Of a stretch of 64,000 nt of DNA, positions 47,169-55,300 are shown in pieces. Positions within the stretch are counted from its first letter, which is position 1; the number at the start of each line of letters is the position of its first letter. The position numbers and the translations under genes are program-made. This stretch comes from Collinsella ureilytica (GTDB lineage Bacteria; Actinomycetota; Coriobacteriia; Coriobacteriales; Coriobacteriaceae). The notes under the pieces were generated by a model. It searched no databases. It saw only the letters and a list, made by a program, of their open reading frames with translations, and was not told the DNA's origin. The stretch covers positions 186,001 to 250,000 of the forward strand of contig NZ_JAIMFO010000005.1 of NCBI RefSeq assembly GCF_019795105.1, written 5' to 3'.

Positions 47169-47594
47169 ATGAAAGAGAAGCTTATCAGGATTATAGCGAT
47201 TGTTTCTCTTACTCTCGCAGTCATCCTCCTTGCTACAACACTCGATGCTACCAGAAAGGTTACTTATTTAAAGCAAGGTGCTTTAAAGGGATTTGAAGTA
47301 ACGGGCATGTACCGAGAGCAACCCAACAAGTTCGCATCCCTTGCTCTCCAGCTTGATACCAGCAACAGATGGCAATTCACCAATACTGACAACACCGTAG
47401 TGAATGGCACCATCAAGCTTACAGACGATCCAAATCTGATTGATTTGGTAGATGAAACGGGAGCCACATACGGAACCGTGCATATAGCGTACTCGATGCC
47501 ATCCGAAGATGAAGGGCTTCTCTTTCTCAAGACCGCCTCAGAGGTAACCGCCTTCGACAAAGCGGCAGGCAAGCCAGCCTTCTTGCAAGAATAG
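47169..47594 (+). CDS. Membrane-anchored hypothetical protein
   Basis: 141 residues. One N-terminal hydrophobic segment (about 5-24, IRIIAIVSLTLAVILLATTL) followed by a probably extracytoplasmic beta-rich domain (WQFTNTDNTVVNGTIKLTDD, GATYGTVHIAY). No cysteine lipobox. I do not recognise the family. Translation probably depends on the preceding 19-codon ORF. A hairpin follows the stop. Confidence 0.6.
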   Translation: MKEKLIRIIAIVSLTLAVILLATTLDATRKVTYLKQGALKGFEVTGMYREQPNKFASLALQLDTSNRWQFTNTDNTVVNGTIKLTDDPNLIDLVDETGATYGTVHIAYSMPSEDEGLLFLKTASEVTAFDKAAGKPAFLQE

Positions 47595-47610
47595 TTGATT
47601 GTTAGTGATA

Positions 47611-47653
47611 CGGCTCTCACCTTAAATACACTACCGTATTGAGGTGGGAGCCG
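47611..47653 (+). terminator. Hairpin ending the LOR operon
   Basis: CGGCTCTCACCT / AGGTGGGAGCCG, 12-bp stem with one U-G pair and an inner AAATAC / GTATT pairing. No U-tract. A run of nine C follows at 47737-47745. Confidence 0.55.
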
Positions 47654-47772
47654 AACTTGTTCGCTGCTTAAGCGTCTAAGGCGCGCGAATGTGTTCTCCG
47701 CTACAACACCTCAGCGAGAGTACGCCTTGGTCGCTACCCCCCCCCACATCCCGGCTGGAGGAGCTTCGCCCA

Positions 47773-48501
47773 CTATTCCCCACGCTGGTGATACACGCGA
47801 TATTTAAACTTATCTGCCCGGGCAACTGAGAGTGTATATTCCACTACCTGATTGCTCGTATTATAGGTTGTACGAATGAGTTCCAAAATGGGTGCACCTT
47901 CAGAAATCTCAAGCAATCGAGCATCTGCCGGCCGTGCAATACTGGAAAAAAACTCTTCTTCTGCTACGCGAATTTTCTGATGAAAGTCATGCTCAATGAT
48001 GTCGTAAAGCGACCTGCGCTCCAAAACGGGGCGCTTTAAAGAAAGAAACATTCTCAGTGGCAGATAGGTACGCTCCACCATCAGTGGGATGCCATCTGCC
48101 GAGCGCAGACGCTTGAGTTTGATAAGGCGCTCACCAAGGCGTACGCCCATCCGCTCAGCCTGATTCTTATCTGCCTCTACCTCTGAAAACTCAATGATGG
48201 TTGTAGACGGAGTCCGGCCCATCGAGCGCATTTGCTCAGTGAAGCTATAGGTTTGACTCAAGTTCGTTTGCACTGAGCGATCGGCTACAAACGTACCTCT
48301 CCCATGCTGACGTATTACCAGCCCGAGTCGCTCAAGCTCCTGAAGTGCAAGCCGCACTGTAGTTCGAGAGAGCCCATACCGCTCAGAAAGCTCACGCTCG
48401 GACGGCATGAGATCACCTGCGCGATATTCATGCTCAATCTTCTCGATAAGGATATCAACGAGCTGGTCATAAAGCGGTTGACGTCGAGCGCCCATTGCCA
48501 T
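47773..48501 (-). CDS. GntR/HutC-family regulator (AgaR2/NagR-like)
   Basis: 242 residues from ATG 48501 (AGGGAG nine bases upstream; a GTG at 48522 is the alternative). GntR winged helix with PLYDQLVDILIEKIE, GDLMPSERELSERYGLSRTT and RQHGRGTFVAD, then a UTRA sensor domain (MGRTPSTTIIEFSEVEADK, LIKLKRLRSADGIPLMVERT, VVEYTLSVARADKFKYR). Such proteins sense phosphorylated amino sugars. It is adjacent to the PTS operon, and its expected TGGTnnnnACCA sites lie before the PTS and agaS. The PTS terminator is only 37 bp upstream of its start, so its promoter must overlap that terminator. Confidence 0.9.
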   Translation of the reverse strand: MAMGARRQPLYDQLVDILIEKIEHEYRAGDLMPSERELSERYGLSRTTVRLALQELERLGLVIRQHGRGTFVADRSVQTNLSQTYSFTEQMRSMGRTPSTTIIEFSEVEADKNQAERMGVRLGERLIKLKRLRSADGIPLMVERTYLPLRMFLSLKRPVLERRSLYDIIEHDFHQKIRVAEEEFFSSIARPADARLLEISEGAPILELIRTTYNTSNQVVEYTLSVARADKFKYRVYHQRGE

Positions 48502-48537
48502 GATCGAGTTCTCCCTGGTCACTTGAATTCATATAAA

Positions 48538-48573
48538 AAAGCCACGTACCCGGACTTCCGAGCACGTGGCTTT
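48538..48573 (-). terminator. Terminator of the PTS operon
   Basis: AAAGCCACGT / ACGTGGCTTT, 10-bp stem with a 16-base loop, followed on the minus strand by TTTTTTATAT. The trailing TATATGAAT could double as the -10 region for the GntR gene. Confidence 0.9.
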
Positions 48574-48632
48574 AGCTTGCACTCACACCAGATCTTGCCC
48601 TAAAAAGAGTTATATCTGGCTAGGTAAGCAAC

Positions 48633-49715
48633 TTACCAGATGCTGGGCCACAGGCCAAAGGGACCGGCGCCAAGCAGGCCGAGAATAAGCAACAAAACGA
48701 TGCCCTTGATCGGCGTAAAGTTGTGCTTTGCGAACAGATAGTACAGCATCAGCACAAGCGCCAGAGGCACCAGCTTAGGCAGGACAGTATTGAGCGTGTC
48801 TGCCACAGAGAACTCAACCGGAGACTCAGTGACCGTACCGTAGGTAACGGAGCTCATACCATTACCAAGATCAGTAACGCCTGTCTCCACAGCAGCGCCT
48901 GAAGCGTCGGCGGCCTGCAAAGGCTCACCCTTAGCATCAGTCATAGCCATGGTACCAGCCTCGGCTGTCTTAGTATCGATGCCCTTGAGCGAGGTGAAGT
49001 TCGCTACATCGTCATTGGAGACGATAACAGTGCTCGCTGCAATGGAGCGGCTTACACCATTGGGAACCTTGAGATTGATCTGGGTTCCGCCCATGGTAAC
49101 CGTCAGGCAACCAACAATGAAAACACCCATGATCGAGGCAGCGCGCGTAAATGCCTGCATATTAGCTGTCAGAGCGTCAATAGCGCTCGTACCAAGCTTG
49201 TATGACCAGTTCATGAGGCCAAAACGCAGAGCAAACTGGCACACGTTAAAGACGATCAGGAAGGCAAGCGGCGCAAAAGCGTTGCCCTGGATAGCCATGT
49301 TTGAGGTAATGCCGGCCGTAATAGGCACAAGCGTCAACCAGAACAGAGCGTCTCCGATGCCACCAAGTGGTGAAGCTGCAGAAATACGGACAGCACGAAT
49401 GGTCTGGGTATCCACCTTGTTCTGCTCGAGAGAGAGCACGATACCCATAACGAAGGTCACCAGGAACGGGTGCGTATTGATGAAGTCAAGGTTGTGATAC
49501 ATCGACGCAGAGAGGTCGTTCTTATTGGTGTGAACCTTCTCGAGACCGGGGAGCATGGCGAACAACCAGCCACCAGACTGCATGGTCTCAAAGTTGAACG
49601 AGGACTGCAAGAAGCAGGAGCGCAGAGCCATGCGGTTCAGCGTAGCCTGATCTACCTGCGGAGCGGGAGTAAGATCCTCATAGCGCTCCGGTACAACAAA
49701 CTCATTAGATGCCAT
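48633..49715 (-). CDS. PTS mannose-family EIID with extra loop
   Basis: Membrane subunit that translocates sugar with EIIC. 360 residues from ATG 49715, against about 270-290 in the family. Family features: LRSCFLQSSFNFETMQSGGW, LEFFNTHPF-like NLDFINTHPFLVTFVMGIVL, ISAASPLGGIGDALFW, and the C-terminal membrane anchor. An additional segment of about 85 residues (218-302, Ala/Thr/Asp/Gly-rich) separates TMGGTQINLKVP from VADTLNTVLPKLVPLAL and probably faces outside or the vestibule. The start overlaps the EIIC stop by 11 bases with GGAGG upstream. Confidence 0.92.
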   Translation of the reverse strand: MASNEFVVPERYEDLTPAPQVDQATLNRMALRSCFLQSSFNFETMQSGGWLFAMLPGLEKVHTNKNDLSASMYHNLDFINTHPFLVTFVMGIVLSLEQNKVDTQTIRAVRISAASPLGGIGDALFWLTLVPITAGITSNMAIQGNAFAPLAFLIVFNVCQFALRFGLMNWSYKLGTSAIDALTANMQAFTRAASIMGVFIVGCLTVTMGGTQINLKVPNGVSRSIAASTVIVSNDDVANFTSLKGIDTKTAEAGTMAMTDAKGEPLQAADASGAAVETGVTDLGNGMSSVTYGTVTESPVEFSVADTLNTVLPKLVPLALVLMLYYLFAKHNFTPIKGIVLLLILGLLGAGPFGLWPSIW

Positions 49716-50502
49716 CTTCCATGTCACCTCCGTCAGCAAACGCGGCCTTGAGCTCGGTCTGCTGCTGGAAGTCCCAGAAAGCAAGGCCAAAGCCAATAAA
49801 GGCCAGGATCAACAGGGCGGGCGAAGCCAGGGACGGAATTGCAGCAACGATGCATGCAAGACCAAAGCCCATGAAGAAGAAAGCCCACATATCGCGGCTC
49901 ATCATGATCTTCAGTAAGATGGCAAAGCCTACGAAGCGCATCATGCCACCGGCTGCAGAGAGACCGTTGTTGACCCACTCGGGGATTGCATCGACGACCT
50001 GCTGACCAAAGGCCTGACCGCCAATGAAGAACAGGGTGACGATGACAGCGAAGATAAGGCCGAGAATGGCCTCGGAGATGATAGTCCAAACGGTTACCCG
50101 ACGCGGATCAGCTGCTATTGCAGCACCACGGAACTGCTCAAGGAGCGGGGCACGAACCGTAAAGAACAGAGTTACGCCGTACTGGCCGAGCAGAGCAAAC
50201 GGGAAGGCGGCAGCGACTGCCACATTGGGCTCCATGTTGAGCGAGCAGGCAAAGATCGCAGCCATGATGCCACCGATAACAGCGTTAGGCGGCTGAGCAC
50301 CACCAATCGGCATATTACCAATTGTCATGAGCTGATAGGTGCCGCCAACGACCAGGCCGACCTCAAGATTACCAAGAATCATGCCGACGATGGCACCTGT
50401 CACGATGGGCTGATACAAAGACTCCAGGAAGTCGAACTGATCGATTGCCGCAATAAACGTAACGATAAAGATCAGCGCGATCTGAAGGGCTTGTGCTTCC
50501 AT
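49705..50502 (-). CDS. PTS mannose-family EIIC
   Basis: 265 residues from ATG 50502 (AAAGGAGG upstream). Polytopic; AIDQFDFLESLYQPIVTGAI and GGTYQLMTIGNMPIGGAQPP are the mannose-family IIC hallmarks (the latter in place of ELIWLGxxxVGAAxPPD). Forms the sugar channel with EIID. Substrate by context: N-acetylgalactosamine, galactosamine or a related amino sugar. Confidence 0.93.
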   Translation of the reverse strand: MEAQALQIALIFIVTFIAAIDQFDFLESLYQPIVTGAIVGMILGNLEVGLVVGGTYQLMTIGNMPIGGAQPPNAVIGGIMAAIFACSLNMEPNVAVAAAFPFALLGQYGVTLFFTVRAPLLEQFRGAAIAADPRRVTVWTIISEAILGLIFAVIVTLFFIGGQAFGQQVVDAIPEWVNNGLSAAGGMMRFVGFAILLKIMMSRDMWAFFFMGFGLACIVAAIPSLASPALLILAFIGFGLAFWDFQQQTELKAAFADGGDMEDGI

Positions 50503-50589
50503 CTTGCTCCTCCTTTCAAGGTGTTTTTGAGACAAAAACGGATCAAACGGATACGGCCAAGCGTGCTGCTTTGCCGCCGGATGCGCAGC

Positions 50590-51072
50590 TTACGAGAACA
50601 GCTTGCTTGCATCCTCAACCGGCGTGCTCGGAACACGCCTGATCTCTAGCTCCACCCCCATTTCCTGCAGCTCGCGGAAAGCGGCGACATCGGAATCATC
50701 AACCGCTACAGAAGTAGCAACCTGCCGCTTACCCTCCGACATATGCATATTGCCGATGTTCACCTTTTTTATAGGAACTCCGCCTTTGACGAGCGATAAC
50801 ACGTCTTGGGGAGTTTCGGCCACGATAAAAATCTTCTGCTTAGGAGACGCCTTACCAATAATCTCAATCGTCTTCTGAAGTGAGAAGAAGCGTGTGGCTA
50901 CGCCAGTGGGCGCTGCCATTTTCATAAGGTTCTGACGCATGGTATCCTCAGCCACCTTGTCGTTGGCGACGAGAATAAGATTTGTTCCCAGCGTGGAGTT
51001 CCACTGCGTAGCAACTTGGCCATGAATCAGGCGATTATCAATACGAGTAAGAAGAATATTCGGCTCTGCCAT
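50590..51072 (-). CDS. PTS mannose-family EIIB
   Basis: 160 residues, cytoplasmic. TRIDNRLIHGQVATQW contains the phosphorylated His17; KIFIVAETPQDVLSLVKGGV and KKVNIGNMHMSEGKRQV are typical. It passes phosphate from EIIA to the incoming sugar. AAAGGAA precedes the ATG. Third gene of the operon IIA-yajC-IIB-IIC-IID. Confidence 0.94.
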   Translation of the reverse strand: MAEPNILLTRIDNRLIHGQVATQWNSTLGTNLILVANDKVAEDTMRQNLMKMAAPTGVATRFFSLQKTIEIIGKASPKQKIFIVAETPQDVLSLVKGGVPIKKVNIGNMHMSEGKRQVATSVAVDDSDVAAFRELQEMGVELEIRRVPSTPVEDASKLFS

Positions 51073-51138
51073 TGCGATCCATTCCTTTCACGAGTGGATG
51101 GGTCCGGATACGAGGCGGGGATGATCCCCGAACTTCGT

Positions 51139-51420
51139 CTAATCGAGTTGCTGGATGGCGTAGCGAGAAACATCCAGCTCAGCACCGGAGCGCGTCGTAA
51201 CCGTGACTCGATCTCCAGAAACGCGCTTCACCGTGCCAAAAATGCCACCTGAGAACATGACCTCTTTACCGGGTGCAATTTCTTCATGCAGCTTCTTAAA
51301 GTAGTCCCGCTTTTTTCTCATATTGATCTGAGACCAGACCGTGTAGGCAATACCCATGATTGCCAAAAGAATAAGCAAGGCGATTGAGGAGGACAGGATG
51401 TTTGATCCAAGATCTCCCAT
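51139..51420 (-). CDS. yajC: YajC-like protein within the PTS operon
   Basis: 93 residues. A single membrane segment (about 10-28, SSSIALLILLAIMGIAYTVW) followed by NMRKKRDYFKKLHEEIAPG and the YajC core GKEVMFSGGIFGTVKRVSGD and VTVTTRSGAELDVSRYAI. YajC normally joins SecDF; no secDF is present here. Copies of yajC inside mannose-family PTS operons for host glycan sugars are known from streptococci, so this is probably a PTS-linked paralogue. Its ATG shares a base with the EIIA stop (TAATG). Confidence 0.88.
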   Translation of the reverse strand: MGDLGSNILSSSIALLILLAIMGIAYTVWSQINMRKKRDYFKKLHEEIAPGKEVMFSGGIFGTVKRVSGDRVTVTTRSGAELDVSRYAIQQLD

Positions 51421-51857
51421 TAGATTCCATCCTCATCATCATCTGCTGCGGCGGCTGCCAGAGTAGCAATGCTTTGGCGCGTAATGCCTGTCTTGCCTAC
51501 CGCTACTGCCTGCTCTGCAAGCGCTGTAAGGCTCGATGCACCAGAGCGGGTGAGTAACAGCTCAATGAGCATGGGCAGGTTAGTGCCAGTAACCACCTCT
51601 ACGTCTGATACATCAGCGGAGATCATCATAGCTTGGTTAAAAGGAGTGCCGCCGAGCAAGTCGACAAAAACCAGTACGCCCTCGCACTCCTCACGCATAG
51701 CAGTAATTGCTGCACGCAGATCATCCCCGTACGTAGCAGCTGCAGACCCTTCAAATGGCACGATCTGAAAGGCTGGCTGGTCTCCTGCCACCATATCGAT
51801 GGCGCTTTTGAGACCCGTTGAGAATTGCCCGTGACCTGTAAGGATGAAGCCGATCAT
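51420..51857 (-). CDS. PTS mannose-family EIIA
   Basis: 145 residues. FILTGHGQFSTGLKSAIDMV carries the phosphoryl-accepting His9; FVDLLGGTPFNQAMM and GTNLPMLIELLL are the remaining family marks. Accepts phosphate from HPr and passes it to EIIB. First gene of the PTS operon, directly downstream of the CTGGTAGTAACCA operator. The acidic tail (ADDDEDG) is encoded by the region containing the yajC ribosome binding site. Confidence 0.94.
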   Translation of the reverse strand: MIGFILTGHGQFSTGLKSAIDMVAGDQPAFQIVPFEGSAAATYGDDLRAAITAMREECEGVLVFVDLLGGTPFNQAMMISADVSDVEVVTGTNLPMLIELLLTRSGASSLTALAEQAVAVGKTGITRQSIATLAAAAADDDEDGI

Positions 51858-51895
51858 GCCCTATCACCTCTTCCTCTGTATTGCGCTGCGCGCAA

Positions 51896-51909
51896 CTGGT
51901 AGTAACCAC
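51896..51909. promoter_or_regulatory. GntR-type operator upstream of the PTS operon
   Basis: CTGGTAGTAACCAC, matching 13 of 14 bases of the site before agaS (46396-46409), 39 bp upstream of the EIIA start. Confidence 0.78.
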
Positions 51910-52350
51910 GTGATCAGTCTTGTCACATGGTAGCAGATGTGAGCCTGTGGTCAATCTGTGAAGGCAAACTAATGTTTACGCTACCATTTACCACCAAAAA
52001 ATGACCGTTTACAGAGTTTATCACTATCTACCTGTTGCTTTAGTGTACAGCACGCCGAGAAACTGTTTTTTAGCGTATTCCGAAAACAAAATCTTTTTTC
52101 GATATACAGAATAGCGACCAAGAACAAATCGTCTAGAAGCTGTGAAGTGGGCTTTTTACCCCTTATGCAAAACGCTTTAATACCGCTTCCTACGAACTCG
52201 GCAAGAACGCTCAGAAGACTCCGCCCTTATGCAATACCCCGTATCCACACAGCGAAGCAGCTATGGGGATACGGGGATCCATACGTCAAGGCATGTCGGT
52301 ACTGAAACCCTACCGCCTTCTTCTGTCAAGACAGGCCGAATATTGAAACT
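51910..52350. other. Gene-free stretch between the PTS operon and the giant surface protein
   Basis: AT-rich, with the presumed PTS promoter at the right part of 51910-52100. A hairpin at 52237-52276 (CCCCGTATCC / GGATACGGGG) lies downstream of the surface-protein gene and could terminate it, without a U-tract. ACCGCCTTCTT (about 52312) and ACTGCCTTCTT (about 52350) form a short direct repeat at the gene end. Confidence 0.45.
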
Positions 52351-55300
52351 CTACTGCCTTCTTTTCCCTTCTCTTTTCATAAACGCCTGAGTCAACAGAG
52401 CCAAGATACCCGTCACAAATGCCACGATGGACACAATGCGCGCCGTGTCACCTGTTGCAGGCAGTACCTTGCCCGCACTGGTGCGCGCGGCAGAAGGCGT
52501 GCCAGGCATGGACTTCGTGGTCTTCGTAGGCTGTGCAGGCTTCGCAGGCGGCTCGCCCACCGTTATGGTCACATCAACACGGGCGGTGCTACCGTCGGGG
52601 AAGCGTACGTCCACCGGTACAACAAAGGTGCCTGAGGTCTTGCCGTCGGGAAGTTTGGCACCGTCAGCAAGGGAGAGCTTGGGAGCCTTCTTGTCGGCTG
52701 GATAGCCAGGGACGGTGACCTTTGCTAGCACTTCCTCAGCAGTTGTCTTCTCACCGTAGTCCTTAGACAGTGCGCCGCCTTTGGGCGGGAAGAGCACCTT
52801 GTCGAAAAGCGTGAACTTCCACAGACCTGTAAAGCGGACATCGCCCTGTACGTTCGCGTGCTCGGCAGGCTGCCAGCCCTCAAACTTCCATGTGCCGCGC
52901 TCTGTTGTCTGATTGTCGTAGGAGTTCTCAGGTGCTGTAACCGTGAGTGTCTTGTAGGTCTGGGAGGCCTCAGGAGCACGGGGGACAAAGCCTGCAGGCG
53001 CGTCCACCGTGGCACCTGTCTCGTCGTTAAAGACAAAGACGTAGCTCACAGCAACCTTGTCGTTTGGAATGAAGTTCCACGTGCCCACCATCTTGTGAGT
53101 ACCGGCAGAAGCATCGGCTGAAGCGTTCCAGCCAGCAAAAGCCCAATGCCCTGGCACACCGTTGAGCGTGTCAGTTGGAGCCTCGTTATACGTCGGCTGT
53201 GCAATAGGATCACCCACATAGACCTTCGTGGCAGCAGGAGGCTCCGCCGTGATGACGGCAGGCTTGTCCGTAAGCGTCTGATCACCATTCATGTAGGCAA
53301 ACTCATACGTCACGTTCACCTTCTCGCGCTCCGTGAAAGCCCACACGCCTTCAAAAGTGTTCGAGCCGTCCTTTACCGTAAGACTCTCAGGCTTCCAGAC
53401 AGCAAACGCCCATGTGCCCTTAACGCCTTCCTCCTCGAGGAAGGTCTGGGTGAAGGTAGCAGGAGCAGCTACGGTAGTGCCAACCCACGTAGGCGCAGAG
53501 TCAGCCGGCTTCAGCGCCTCAATTTGCGTCTTTATGTTTTCCGAGGGCTCCGTGCGACCGGAAACGCCCTGGTATGTGAAGGTGTGATTTACAACACTTT
53601 TCGCCTTAGGCGTAAAAGTCCACCTACCCGTAAAGACGTTTGAGCCGTCCTTTACCGTAAGGCTCTTAGGATCCCAACCAGCAAACGTCCATGTGCCCTG
53701 GTCGTCCCCCGTATCAATTGCAACGGGGTCATAGGTGGTCGTAGGCGCCTCGACTACCTCGTCTACCTTGTAGGCTTTTTTCTCCGGGAGCTGCAAGGAA
53801 GTCACAGCTTCAGGGAGGCTTCGACTCTCCCCTTCCGCAGGCTTACATGCATAGGTTACGTCCGCTAGTTTTGGCTCGCCCACCGTTATGGTCACATCAA
53901 CACGGGCGGTGCTACCGTCGGGGAAGCGTACGTCCACCGGTACAACAAAGGTGCCTGAGGTCTTGCCGTCGGGAAGTTTGGCACCGTCAGCAAGGGAGAG
54001 CTCAGGAGCCTTCTTGTCGGCTGGATAGCCGGGGACGGTGACCTTTGCCAGCACTTCATCAGCAGTTGTCTTCTCACCGTAGTCCTTAGACAGTGCGCCG
54101 CCTTTGGGCGGGAAGAGCACCTTGTCGAAAAGCGTGAACTTCCACAGACCCGTAAAGCGGACATCGCCCTGTACGTTCGCGTGCTCGGCAGGCTGCCAGC
54201 CCTCAAACTTCCATGTGCCGCGCTCTGTTGTCTGATTGTCGTAGGAGTTCTCAGGTGCTGTAACCGTGAGTGTCTTGTAGGTCTGGGAGGCCTCAGGAGC
54301 ACGGGGGACAAAGCCTGCAGGCGCGTCCACCGTGGCACCTGTCTCGTCGTTAAAGACAAAGACGTAGCTCACAGCAACCTTGTCGTTTGGAATGAAGTTC
54401 CACGTGCCCACCATCTTGTGAGTACCGGCAGAAGCATCGGCTGAAGCGTTCCAGCCAGCAAAAGCCCAATGCCCTGGCACACCGTTGAGCGTGTCAGTTG
54501 GAGCCTCGTTATACGTCGGCTGTGCAATAGGATCACCCACATAGACCTTCGTGGCAGCAGGAGGCTCCGCCGTGATGACGGCAGGCTTGTCCGTAAGCGT
54601 CTGATCACCATTCATGTAGGCAAACTCATACGTCACGTTCACCTTCTCGCGCTCCGTGAAAGCCCACACGCCTTCAAAAGTGTTCGAGCCGTCCTTTACC
54701 GTAAGACTCTCAGGCTTCCAGACAGCAAACGCCCATGTGCCCTTAACGCCTTCCTCCTCGAGGAAGGTCTGGGTGAAGGTAGCAGGAGCAGCTACGGTAG
54801 TGCCAACCCACGTAGGCGCAGAGTCAGCCGGCTTCAGCGCCTCAATTTGCGTCTTTATGTTTTCCGAGGGCTCCGTGCGACCGGAAACGCCCTGGTATGT
54901 GAAGGTGTGATTTACAACACTTTTCGCCTTAGGCGTAAAAGTCCACCTACCCGTAAAGACGTTTGAGCCGTCCTTTACCGTAAGGCTCTTAGGATCCCAA
55001 CCAGCAAACGTCCATGTGCCCTGGTCGTCCCCCGTATCAATTGCAACGGGGTCATAGGTGGTCGTAGGCGCCTCGACTACCTCGTCTACCTTGTAGGCTT
55101 TTTTCTCCGGGAGCTGCAAGGAAGTCACAGCTTCAGGGAGGCTTCGACTCTCCCCTTCCGCAGGCTTACATGCATAGGTTACGTCCGCTAGTTTTGCCCA
55201 CTGAGCCACAAAGGTAAAGTCTTTATTCACCTCGGCGTCACCAGACGGCGCTTGGACATCCCAGCCCTCGAAGACATATCCCTTTGCAGGCGTCGGATTG

